A stretch of 64,000 nt of DNA from Leptoclinus maculatus (lineage: Eukaryota > Chordata > Actinopteri > Perciformes > Stichaeidae). The notes beneath the pieces are model-generated. The model ran no database searches and was not told where the DNA came from. It was given only the letters and a program-made list of their open reading frames with translations. Shown one piece after another: positions 23,527 through 42,075 of this stretch. Within the stretch, counting starts at the first letter, position 1, and each line of letters opens with the position of its first letter. The position numbers and the translations under genes are program-made. The stretch is taken from contig JAVDOI010000004.1 in NCBI GenBank assembly GCA_032191485.1, positions 24,169,770-24,233,769 on the forward strand, read 5' to 3'.

Positions 23527-24540
23527 ATGGAGCTGAACTCAACCACAGAAGACGTTGCTGTTTAACAGTAACTTTTGCTTCTACAAACAAGTCAAATGAT
23601 TTATTGTTAGACTGTAAAACAGCCAATGTGAGAGTAAGGACTGACAGCATTATGATGCTACTATATAGGATGGATACCGAGTGGGCCTACAGGCTCAGGG
23701 GCCAAACAGGTTAGGGGGCCCTGGGCATGAGCCTCTGTTTGAAGTTACTGCAAACATTTTTTTGGTTGGGAAGTCACAAAGAGACACAAAACTACGGGAG
23801 ATGGGAAATGACCAAAACAAAAAAAAAAATGACTAAAATGAAAAGCAAAACGATGACAAAAAGATTAAAACAAACGTTTATGACATTCACAAGTTTTGTT
23901 TTAGCAAGATAATCTTCACAAATAAACACATCTTTTATGATTTTTGAAGCCTGAATGCAATTTGCAGAAGTAAGAAGCGAACGGACTAATCTGCATGATG
24001 ACGTTTAATTGTCTTATTTAGTCACTCGTTAGCAACCGCCCTTTTTAAGACACGTAAAAGCTTCAACATTTATGAGTTGGGGTATTTACTGCCGTATTTT
24101 ATGTTCAAGTACAAAGCATAAACATCTTATGTCTTATTTCAGACATCTAACCGAAAACACAATCAAAAAACACATTGACTTCGAGACAAGGATACAGAAG
24201 TGCTCTTTAGATACTGTATGTTTACACAGGAACGTAGCACTGGCTAAAGAAATGCTAAAATATCCATCGCAGAGTATTCAAGAAACTTCAGAGTAAGTTT
24301 GTCCAGTTAACCTTTGTGTTTGTTTGTTTCAAGCAGCTGGCTAAACACACTCTTTATTAAAAAATTATGGAGACGAGAACAATCGGTGCAGAGCCACTGA
24401 GAAAAGAAATGTCCAACATGACATCTGACATCATCAAACTCTGTAAAGAGAGTGCCTCAAATAAAAAGTTTAAACAAGAGGATTTACATACATTCAGTAG
24501 GTTGTATGCTGTACAAACTTAGCCAAAACGAGCATGTTAA
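23527..24540. other. Duplicated non-coding stretch downstream of the left gene B last exon
   Basis: Short plus-strand frames occur (for example 24072-24296, and one beginning METRTIGAEPLRKEM near 24367), but none is recognised. All are copied identically at +3380. The stretch near 23670-23800 (GGGCCTACAGGCTCAGGGGCC) looks like an interspersed repeat. Confidence 0.4.
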
Positions 24541-24551
24541 TCTTTTAAGAC

Positions 24552-24557
24552 TTTATT
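24552..24557 (-). terminator. Candidate poly(A) signal AATAAA after distal gene B last exon
   Basis: AATAAA on the minus strand lies about 122 bases past the stop codon at 24679. The identical motif follows the proximal exon copy at 27932-27937. Confidence 0.55.
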
Positions 24558-24678
24558 TCAAATTGTTAAATTAGTACAGTTTAAAAACATGCTCTGCCTA
24601 AAGCACTTTGATGAAGAGAATGTGTTGCAGCCTGCTTTACGTTTGTCTACCATTATTAATGTAAACAATCATGCCGTC

Positions 24679-25078
24679 TTACTGAGGAGATCTGAAGAAT
24701 GCCAGAGGAGAGAAGAAGGAGGACAGAGTGTGTTTCTTGTAGCAGAAGCAGCACAGCAGCGCTGCACCTGAAACAATCACAATGATGCTCCGTCTAGAAG
24801 AGGGTGTGGTCTCTGGTTCTGGTACCACTCTGGTCCTGAAAGGCTGATGCACCCGCTCCCACTGAGTGAGAATGGCCTGACGGGCTCCGGCCCACTGGCC
24901 CGGTCCAGTCAGACGATACTGGTAAGAAGTACAGGGACCCAGCAAAACCTGCAGAGCCAGTCTGGGGTCCGTCAGCAAGAGCCACAGTATATTTGGTTTA
25001 ACCCCCACCTGCTTTGCCAGAGAGTCCAGGTAAGGGATGTAGTTCACCTGGAGGGGGTTACGCTCTGAGCAGGCATGT
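24679..25078 (-). pseudogene. Extra copy of FMO gene B terminal exon (distal)
   Basis: Acceptor TGTGTTAG precedes 25078 and the stop codon is at 24679. The exon encodes 133 residues identical to the proximal copy at 28059-28458. It includes VGVKPNILWLLLTDPRLALQ, the conserved WAGARQAILTQWERV block and a hydrophobic tail. It lies beyond the proximal last exon of gene B and upstream of gene A. It could serve as an alternative terminal exon, or be skipped or spliced into gene A transcripts that start at the duplicated exon 1 near 26.3 kb. It has no upstream FMO exons of its own. Confidence 0.8.
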
Positions 25079-25207
25079 CTAACACAGGTAAACAACAAAA
25101 AAAATACATTAAAAAAATGCAGTTTTATGTGGGACTTAAATAACATAAATAATGTGATGTTAAAAGAGAGAAATTTTAAGTTCTAGTGTGTATGATTTGG
25201 CACCTGT

Positions 25208-26216
25208 GAAACTGTGGAACCCGTTACGCGTGGAACCCGTTACGCGTGGAACCCGTTACGCGTGGAACCGTAACGCGCGGAACCTGTTTTGCGTGGAACC
25301 GTTACGCGTGGAACCCGTTACGCTTGGAACCCGTTACTAATGGATCCCGTTACGCGTGGAACCCGTTACGCGTGGAATCCGTTACGCGTGGAATCCGTTA
25401 CGCACAGGACCCGTGGAATCCGTTACGTGTGGAATCCGTTACACGTGGAACCCGTTACGCGTGGAATCCGTTACGCGTGGAACCCGTTACGCATGGAACC
25501 CGTTTCACGTGGAAATGTTACGCGTGGAATCCGTTACGCGTGGAACCCGTTACGCTTGGAACCCGTTACGCGTGGAACCCGTTACGCACAGAACCCGTTA
25601 CGCACAGAACCCGTTACGCACGGAATCCGTTACGCGTGGAACCGTTACGCGTGGAACCCGTAAATGTGAATGGCCCTATCTAGAACCCGTTACGCGTGGA
25701 ATCCGTTACACGTGGAACCCGTTACGCGTGGAACCCGTTACGCGTGGAACCGTTACGCGTGGAACCGTTACGCGTGGAACCGTTACGCGTGGAACCCATT
25801 ATGCGTGGAACCCGTTACGCGTGGAACCCGTTACGCGTGGAACCGTTACGCGTGGAACCCGTTACGCTTGGAACCCGTTACGCGTGAAATCCGTTACGCG
25901 TGGAATCCGTTACCCACGGAACCCGTTACGCACGGAATCCGTTACGCACAGAACCTGTGGAATCCGTTACACGTGGAATCCGTTACACATGGAATCCGTT
26001 ACGCGTGGAATCCGTTACACGTGGAACCCGTTACGCATGGAACCGTTACGCGTGGAACCCGTTACGCTTGGAACCCGTTACGCGTGGAACCCGTTACGCA
26101 CGGAACCCGTTACGCACGGAACCCGTTACGCACGGAACCCGTTACGCACGGAATCCGTTACGCACAGAATCCGTTACGCACGGAACCCGTTACGCACAGA
26201 ACCCGTTACGCGTGGA
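25208..26216. repeat. CpG-rich 16-bp minisatellite, left array
   Basis: Tandem units of GTTACGCGTGGAACCC (15-17 bases), roughly 60 copies, with variants ACGCAC, ACACGT and GGAATCC. Each canonical unit holds three CpGs and an ACGCGT palindrome, in strong contrast to the AT-rich surroundings. One break near 25663 inserts AAATGTGAATGGCCCTATCT. The plus strand has no stop in any frame for long distances because the unit itself contains none. Confidence 0.95.
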
Positions 26217-26247
26217 ACAATCTGTTTCTGCACTAACTTTGTTTTAC

Positions 26248-26330
26248 CTGTTAGTGATTGTTAGAAGGAGACGTATTTGCTCGTCCTGCACGTAGTCTCT
26301 GCGGTGAGCGGAAGTGAGAGTGAAGGGATG
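26248..26330 (-). promoter_or_regulatory. Duplicated exon 1 / promoter segment of FMO gene A
   Basis: The sequence is identical to the probable gene A exon 1, with intact donor GTAAAAC after 26248. If it is active, a transcript would cross the left minisatellite and the extra FMO last exon before reaching gene A exon 2. The right boundary is a guess. Confidence 0.45.
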
Positions 26331-27931
26331 GTGCACATTTATTGTAGGATCTTAAACTGACCCTTGAGCCGCTGGCAGTCCTTAAACTGGTGCAAAGGGA
26401 AACACACTGCACGAAAATAACTCACTTTATGCTCCATTTAACAGTCAGGTCGATATCACGATGAATCAGAGTAGATGGATGGACGGACAGACAGACAGAC
26501 AGACAGACAGGCAGACAGACGGACAGACGGACGGACGGACGGACAGACGGACGGACGGACGGATGCATGGATGGATAGGTTAGGTTAGATAGATGGATAG
26601 ATGGATAGATGGATAGATGGATAGATGGATAGATGGATAGATGGATAGGCAGACAGAGACAGGTAGATAGATAAATGGATAAATAGATATCTATAAATGA
26701 GGAGATAAGGGAAATTGATCCCACCTACGAATTTCTGCTCGATTTACACCGAAAGATCAGTAGGAGAAAACTCAACCGAGAAGTTCACAAAAAAAAGGCA
26801 ATACAGTTTCAATCACCATTGATCGGAGGAGATAGTCACAGACAGAGGAGATGCCAGAGATGAAGTGGAGGACATTTGTCCACTTGTTGAACCCTTTTTC
26901 GAAAAAATGGAGCTGAACTCAACCACAGAAGACGTTGCTGTTTAACAGTAACTTTTGCTTCTACAAACAAGTCAAATGATTTATTGTTAGACTGTAAAAC
27001 AGCCAATGTGAGAGTAAGGACTGACAGCATTATGATGCTACTATATAGGATGGATACCGAGTGGGCCTACAGGCTCAGGGGCCAAACAGGTTAGGGGGCC
27101 CTGGGCATGAGCCTCTGTTTGAAGTTACTGCAAACATTTTTTTGGTTGGGAAGTCACAAAGAGACACAAAACTACGGGAGATGGGAAATGACCAAAACAA
27201 AAAAAAAAATGACTAAAATGAAAAGCAAAACGATGACAAAAAGATTAAAACAAACGTTTATGACATTCACAAGTTTTGTTTTAGCAAGATAATCTTCACA
27301 AATAAACACATCTTTTATGATTTTTGAAGCCTGAATGCAATTTGCAGAAGTAAGAAGCGAACGGACTAATCTGCATGATGACGTTTAATTGTCTTATTTA
27401 GTCACTCGTTAGCAACCGCCCTTTTTAAGACACGTAAAAGCTTCAACATTTATGAGTTGGGGTATTTACTGCCGTATTTTATGTTCAAGTACAAAGCATA
27501 AACATCTTATGTCTTATTTCAGACATCTAACCGAAAACACAATCAAAAAACACATTGACTTCGAGACAAGGATACAGAAGTGCTCTTTAGATACTGTATG
27601 TTTACACAGGAACGTAGCACTGGCTAAAGAAATGCTAAAATATCCATCGCAGAGTATTCAAGAAACTTCAGAGTAAGTTTGTCCAGTTAACCTTTGTGTT
27701 TGTTTGTTTCAAGCAGCTGGCTAAACACACTCTTTATTAAAAAATTATGGAGACGAGAACAATCGGTGCAGAGCCACTGAGAAAAGAAATGTCCAACATG
27801 ACATCTGACATCATCAAACTCTGTAAAGAGAGTGCCTCAAATAAAAAGTTTAAACAAGAGGATTTACATACATTCAGTAGGTTGTATGCTGTACAAACTT
27901 AGCCAAAACGAGCATGTTAATCTTTTAAGAC

Positions 27932-27937
27932 TTTATT
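27932..27937 (-). terminator. Candidate poly(A) signal AATAAA after proximal gene B last exon
   Basis: The motif lies about 122 bases past the stop codon at 28059. It fits normal 3'-end formation of gene B before the minus-strand transcript reaches the duplicated gene A exon 1. Confidence 0.55.
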
Positions 27938-28058
27938 TCAAATTGTTAAATTAGTACAGTTTAAAAACATGCTCTGCCTAAAGCACTTTGATGAAGAGAA
28001 TGTGTTGCAGCCTGCTTTACGTTTGTCTACCATTATTAATGTAAACAATCATGCCGTC

Positions 28059-35503
<7,445 letters not shown>

Positions 35504-36160
35504 GCTGGAGAGGAACAACGTCCGACAGCAACGGGAACTCTGATGTGTTAAAGAGGTTGGAGACAGAAGAAACGTGTGTGTTGCTTTGCAGTGTGATTTG
35601 AAGCAGCTCTATGTTGAGTGTCTTTCACAACCCATTGGGTTTGCATGATGATGACTGATGACTTTTCAAGTTGCTTGAGTCAATCAAGGACAGTGGGATT
35701 GATTTGAGTATGAGACAGAGGAGTACTAAACAAGATTAAAGCGTCATCTTCTTTTTCGATCAATAATCTTTTTTCTGCCCAGAAAAAAATGTGTAGTGTA
35801 AGTTTAATCCCCCTTTTTCAGAGAGGAAGATTTACACCGGTGTAACAAATACCAGAAGTTCATGTCAATCATTACAGGAACATCATTATTACTCCCTCCT
35901 GTGATTTGTCTGCTAAGAAAATAAAACAGAGAAAAGAACAAAATGTCTGCTGGGAAACAGAAGTGCTCTCATGTTGCGAGAGCTATCAAGAGTCAAGTTA
36001 GAAAAAGTTATTCAGGAGTTGTGACGGCCTCTGCCCTTCCCTGCCAATCTGTCATTTGTATACTTGTTTCTGAGATAGGGATAATTAGTGCCAACTGGGA
36101 ACACCTGGGCCCAGTGTTCCCAGTCTATAAAGCCCTGGCTGATACTAACAAAGTCTATGG

Positions 36161-36544
36161 CCCAATCCCAATCTCCACACTCATGGACTTTGAGGCGTGC
36201 TCCATTAAAGTCTGTGAGGGTTTAGGACTGTCCCACTGTCAAATCATCGAGTGTTTGAGGGCTCTCTCGCAGACATTTTGAGCCCTTTATGAACCCTTTC
36301 CGTAAGTCAGCATTAGATGCAGACTTTGTCCAAGGGAATTACCCACAATTCATTGCAATGTGACGACAAACACGGGGCAACCAGTGGACGCAGTGTGTTT
36401 AGACGTTGCAGTAAAGTGCTGTTCCATTCGTATTCATCCCATTTCAAGGCCTCACAGTCTTTCACACTCAACCATTTAACAAGTGACGTCAGTAAGTCCT
36501 TGATGGTTCAGGGTTTAAGGCCTTAGGGGGGACATTGGGATTGG
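36161..36544. mobile_element. MITE-like element with CCAATCCCAAT inverted ends
   Basis: The left end CCAATCCCAATCTCC is mirrored by GGACATTGGGATTGG on the right. There is no open frame of note and no clear target duplication. A class of non-autonomous DNA element is the likely identity. Confidence 0.55.
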
Positions 36545-38031
36545 TCCTCTATTTCCTTCGCTGCAGGAACCTCTTTGGTTCTTTTCTTTACTTTGTTTAC
36601 ATGCATTCTCCCACTAAATCCACTATGATGCACACCGTACACTACTATTCATAACTAACCTCTACTCTCCATGTGCTTTTTGTGCCTTTATTTATTAGTA
36701 CAAAGTATTTGAATTGTACCTATTATATATCGTGTTAGACATACGTGCTGGTCATATTCTCCAAGACTTCAGAGGGCGTACAAACAAAATGTATTGTGAA
36801 GAAGCAAGAAGACAACAAGTGTTACTGAGAAAAAGCCATAAACCAACCTCCACAATGCCGAGGAAGAATTGTAATCAACTGTAAAGTCATATCTCATATT
36901 CATGGACTACTTTATTGCCGTTATACAAGCCCTGTAAAAAAAAAGGAGTCAATTAAGAAATGTTTTATAAAGAAACAAAGGTTGAATATCCTGTAAATAA
37001 TTAGATTTTGCTCAAATATTTACTCAAATGTAGATTATTAAGACCTCCTGTTTCTAAAGCATCTAAAAACAAATTGACCGGCTTTAAAAAAAACACTCAG
37101 GCAGTAATGCTGCTTTTATCTGTAAACTATTTGTCACAGTCACGTCTGAAACCCTCTGACCTCGTGCCGGCTTCACTAAACCTCTACTTCCTAGAGGCTC
37201 TGTGGTTTAGTCACTCTGTAATTAATTACTTTATTTAACTTTTGAAACCGGTGCATCTCCCACATTGTCATGGCCTTAGTAACCGGGCTGTGACAGAAGT
37301 AAAATGACATGTAAAGTAAATGTGGATATAAGGATGTAAGCACAGATTAAGTCAGGTGCCTTTTCAAAGTTGTTCGATTTAATTTAATTTAGTTATATAC
37401 AGTAAAATAGTTTGATTGGATTGTTCTAATCTTGGCGTCATAACCTTTTCCTCAATGAAATTGTACTTTTATGTGTTTGCTACTTTGCAAATGTTTAGCA
37501 TTCATTACCAAAACAAAAGGGGGACTTTTAAGAAAAAAATTAAATAAATGTCTACCGATTTACATACATGTATGACAGCATCTAGTTGTGGGTTAAACAA
37601 CTGATTTCTCAGATTTAACACACAAATGATCATATCAGAGGAGTGAATCTGAAGCTTGACGATATAATTCCACTTAATAAGCATCTGTGCTTCAACAACT
37701 TACTCCCCCTCTCTCTCACCAGCACAGAAACACATGCACGAACACACCCTTCACTCCCCCAAACCACACCATAGCTGCAATAATTACAATTTTGTTGTAA
37801 TTTCTCAGAATATCACCTGTGGTGGAGAAAAACTATTTAATAGTACCGAGTGAGTCCTATAATACTGACTACTGCAACAAGAAACATTGAGGAAAGAAGT
37901 TTGTCTTTAAAGTATTTATTCTCTGGCCAGAGAAGGCTTCACCGTCATACAGACTGCAGTTCAGTCTGCAGAGGATGAGCCAAGAATCAAGAATCCAGTG
38001 TCTCTCTTGCTTATAAGCATCTCAGCACACA

Positions 38032-38063
<32 letters not shown>
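38032..38063 (+). repeat. Homopolymer G32 run
   Basis: Thirty-two consecutive G on the plus strand. A C12 run follows about 170 bases later. Such runs are prone to quadruplex formation and to sequencing length error. Confidence 0.9.
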
Positions 38064-38065
<2 letters not shown>

Positions 38066-39461
38066 ATCAGGTATTTACATTATAACAATTGATCAGCAGT
38101 TTCAAGCTCCCCATTGACCCCTCCAGTCATCCCCTTCATCTTATGAGCCTTGTCACACAAAGACATGCGTCTTTAATCCTCTTGCCTATCTCTGAGAATC
38201 TTCACATCTCAACATTCTCTGGTTAAACTGCGCCCCCCCCCCCCATTGAGTCACTCCCTCTTATCAAAGCAAAGGCCTGAGATAACCCATATGGTCCTGT
38301 TACCACATAGGTATAGTTTTGTTAGTGAGTAAGGCACATGAACTAAATCACAGTAGAAATGTACTAGCACAGGGAAAATTCTCCATCACACACCCTCAAC
38401 ACAGCTGTACACACACAACCAACGTGAAGACCTTAAATCAGCTCTTGTTCACAGGGAGAGAACAAGAGCGTTTTGAAGCGTTCATCTGTGAGGTTTCAAC
38501 ATACAAACAAAGCAGTTGATGACTGATCGACTGTGGGTTCTCAAACAAATATGCACGTAGCACAAACTTTCCTTCCTTGGGAGCGAATTATCGGTCTAAC
38601 CATGATTTTGTTTTATTATTAGCATGTAAAATATGATGTAATGTCTTGATCATATGGATTTGAAGCACGGGGTCTGACACAGAAGGGTTGCAGAGTCACC
38701 AGAATGATTGAGGCGGCGGGTGGTCCCTGTTTAATAAGTAGATTATGCAAAACTGGCTAAACAGAAGACAAAGTGCAACCTCAACATGATGCATTTTGTA
38801 AAACTGTACTGCAAACATGTGGCAATGAACATAATTTAATATATAAAAGCTTGGACCAGACTTAGACTCAAAGGGTGTGTTTACAATAAGAAGATTATAC
38901 AATTTGAAACAGACACTCCCAACCACATTTCTTTTCTACACATTATGAAAACGCCAGTGTTACCAAACGTCATTTAAGTGAGAGTACTACTGTAAACACA
39001 TGCACGGGGACATATTTTCAGTACCCTGGATATTTAAAAGCACGCGACAGGTTACACGCAGAATTATCCTTAATGAAAATACAATACAGCACTTGCAGCA
39101 TTGGCTCTAAAGCAGTGTCGGTCAGCATCATTGCAACAAACCGACCACAAGACTGGCCGCTATAAGCCACACACGAAGCACGACGCAGTACTAACAAATG
39201 CAAACTTTATTACCATGTTTTATGCAAACAAATAAAACCCATTGCAGGATAATCAGTGGTGTTTTTTTTCCCTTCATTTTATTTAATTCAAGTTTAATAA
39301 GAAGCACTTAAATAGAAGAAAAAGATAATTGTTGTAGTAATTCGTAACTGGACTGGCACACACCACACCAGAGGAGAATTTTAAATATCATATAGGCTTT
39401 ATTCAAGAATTAAACATACTATTATGTTGGTTGAACACTAAAACATTTTTTCTCACAAAGG

Positions 39462-39857
39462 TTATAACACGTCTGTTATGCTTTTATAAAGCAGGTTTAC
39501 AGAATAGAGGAGAGAAGAAAGAGGAGAGAAGTTGTTCATTATAGCAGCGGTAGGAGGGCAGCACAGCAGCACAGCAGCACAGCAGCACAGCAGCGCTGCA
39601 CCTGAAATATTCTCTATGATGCTGCAACTAGAAGGCAGTCTGGTCTCTGGTTCTGGTACCACTCGGGTCCTGAAAGGCCGACGCACCTGCTCCCACTGAG
39701 TGAGAATGGCCTGACGGGCTCCGGCCCACTGGGACGGTCCAGTCAGACGGTACTGGTATGAAGTGCAGGGACCCAGCAGAACCTGCAGAGCCAGTCTGGG
39801 GTCCGTCAGCAAGAGCCCCAGTATATTTGGTCGAACCCCCACCCGCTCTGCCAGAGC
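39462..39857 (-). pseudogene. Orphan FMO terminal exon, 5'-truncated
   Basis: It encodes VGVRPNILGLLLTDPRLALQ and the conserved WAGARQAILTQWE block, closest to the gene B last exon, and stays open to a stop at 39462. The first 20 or so codons and the splice acceptor are missing: homology breaks at about 39857 into unrelated AT-rich DNA. The tail is expanded by a GCAGCACAGCA-type repeat that gives a Cys/Ala-rich stretch. No FMO exons 2-8 lie close enough to use it, so it is most likely a relic. Confidence 0.8.
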
Positions 39858-39859
39858 CC

Positions 39860-42060
39860 ATTAAATAATACAAAAAGCAAGAGTTTTTTCTAATGTATAG
39901 TAGTGTTCTGGTAGAATTAAACATGAACAACTTCATTAATTCCCAAATTTTGCATTGGTTACTGTAGTCCTGAAATATGTCAAATTTATTTTTGTCTTTC
40001 CTGGGGGAAGACCCCCAAACGTTATTTCCTTGTCCATAAAAGCCAATTATTATAGTCCTGACCAACTAAATAAAATCTCTCACTTTTTAACTGTCTCCAT
40101 GAAAACATGTTAATCATCCAAACTAAATACTCAAACCTCCAACAACATGAAAGTAATTTGCTTAATCTGCAAACGAACAGTCAACAGTAACATGGTGGAT
40201 AACATGTCTAAAAGCTGAGACCAGACAATCACAGTAGCCTACCTTGTAAGTGCAACTGCGTCCTTTTCAGAGCCCTTCTTCAAAATCTATGACGTTATGG
40301 CGTGGCGTTGTGCTATTAATCATCCTTGTCTATCTTGATACTGATTTTCTCTGCAGTGTCCCTCCCTTTTATGCGAGCATGCATGGGTGTGGGATGCATT
40401 GAAAATGTGGGTGGGATTATCCTTTGGGACTTTTATCTGGTTATACTAGCATGAGAAAATGTATGGGTAGATTTTGTATTTACATCCAGAGGAAGTGGTT
40501 GGCCCCAGATCACATATTCGCCATGTTGAGAGCCATTGAGAGGCTCCAAAATCTAAATGCTCCAAACTCTATTGTCTAACACCTTTAAAATCCAAAGCAT
40601 AGAAACTCAAAATCTTTTGAAATATTGAAATTAATGTGACACAATCACCAACAAAGTTAAGGGGGTTGACACTTTTTACACATTTAATACATTTCATAAC
40701 CTCACACAATTATCAGGTGCTCCATTTTTATCAACTAATGTTGCAAACAGCACGAACACGCTCTTGAATACAGATAGTACTAAAATTCCATAGTAGAAGG
40801 GGTTAAATATATTGGATAGGTTGTCTTGTCTCAGAGACGTTATCTTAATCTTTAGGCTGGCTGGCTAATGTAAATAATATTGCCTCAGCTTCTGAGGAAC
40901 AACAATCCTTGTTGATATTTTAAAGCTTAATCATCATCAACACTCCCATGTGGAGTGAGTGTACTTAGATGACAGCTTTATGCTGTTATCTAATGAAATC
41001 AGGACCCGACAGGACATCCTGCTCATTTTCAGGTTCATACTTGTATTTGGGGTTTCTAGGATTAGCTGAATTTTACGATCTTGAAATCCAGGTTGTTTTG
41101 TTGGACTTTTTATTTCTTGAATCGGCCTCCGTTTAGGATTTCCTACATGCTACATCGTTAGTGCTGGTTATCGGTACCTCTAGGTATTAACTGAAATAAT
41201 CCAGGACAAAGTAATATTGAAACTTCTCCAGTCAAACAACACCTGTAATCGATCCTGGAAATGATTATTTGTATGGTTTTGCTCAACCAATCACCACAAG
41301 CGTAATTCACAATTTTAAAACCGCATATTATTACATACAAACCACATTAATAAAAAGCAGGAGGCTAAATTTCTCTTCATGCCAAACACAAAATAGAAAG
41401 ATTTGATTACAATACATGACTTCTCAAATACTCCTAAGGTGTACTCTCTCTTTCACTGCATCTCAGATAATTTCTTGATATTAAAAGTGGATCTTTTAAA
41501 CCAGGCGTCACGGCCAACTCTTCAAATACAGACGCTTGGTCAGTGCCCCTCACCGTCTGATACCGACGCACCGCGATTTTGACTAACTCCAATTTAAACC
41601 CACCCAGGGGGTGAGGGCAAGCGGGAGGGGTGGTAGATGGGTACAACAAACACAGGACTTTCATGCAGGAAACCGCTCTTCGTGTCCTGTGTGAAACTAA
41701 AAGTAAACATATTGTTACGTGACTTGTTTGTCACTCGCTAGTCATATTGGTCGTTAGTCAGGTTAACGTCAACCATCTTCTAAACCTGTGGTTTTATTTC
41801 CTGAACCTAACTTCCTGTGAAGAAAAAAGTTCATTTTGAAAAGACACTATGGATGTAACGAGGAAGAGATGCCACGCCGTCCCTGCCACGTCCAAAACTG
41901 ACGCTAGAGGGGTACGTAGAGCGTCATAGTTTAAAACCAAGTGTCTGTATTTGACAGAATTGGGAGTGAGAATATGTTGATCTATAATTAGTCATATGTT
42001 GTCATCACATTGCAACATATATGATTTTGGATCCTATGTCACAAACTGGACCTAGATTTC
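39860..42060. other. Intergenic, 3' of gene C
   Basis: No gene recognised; duplicated at 53924-56040. The stretch 41520-41860 (GGACTTTCATGC, CGTGTCCTGTGTGAAACTAA) has a diverged partner in the gene D intron at about 50070-50290. It is therefore an interspersed repeat of unknown class. Confidence 0.5.
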
Positions 42061-42075
42061 ATTATGTTCTTGTGG

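Larger units (their letters stand above)
22268..26216. repeat. Tandem duplication, left copy (gene A exon 1 + extra gene B last exon + minisatellite)
   Basis: This segment matches 26217-31040 almost base for base in order and orientation. It contains the donor-bearing first exon of gene A, a complex (GGAC/GGAT/AGAT)n tract at 22530-22760, about 546 bases unique to this copy (near 22981-23526), a full FMO last exon (24679-25078) and a CpG-rich minisatellite (25208-26216). At the junction near 26216 the minisatellite is fused directly to the AATCTGTTTCTGCAC that also begins the left copy. Differences outside the deleted part are a few single bases and repeat-unit numbers, so the event is young or an assembly artefact. 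Confidence 0.9.
35520..39455. other. Intergenic, upstream of gene B
   Basis: No gene was recognised. Contents: a MITE-like stretch at 36161-36544 with ends CCAATCCCAAT and ATTGGGATTGG; a run of 32 G at 38032-38063; and a run of 12 C at about 38233-38244. The promoter of gene B should lie near 35.55-35.7 kb but no core element is obvious. Confidence 0.5.

Noticed and set aside
25208..26216. CRISPR-like array of short repeats
   Set aside because: Units are contiguous with no unique spacers and the context is a vertebrate intron. It is a minisatellite.
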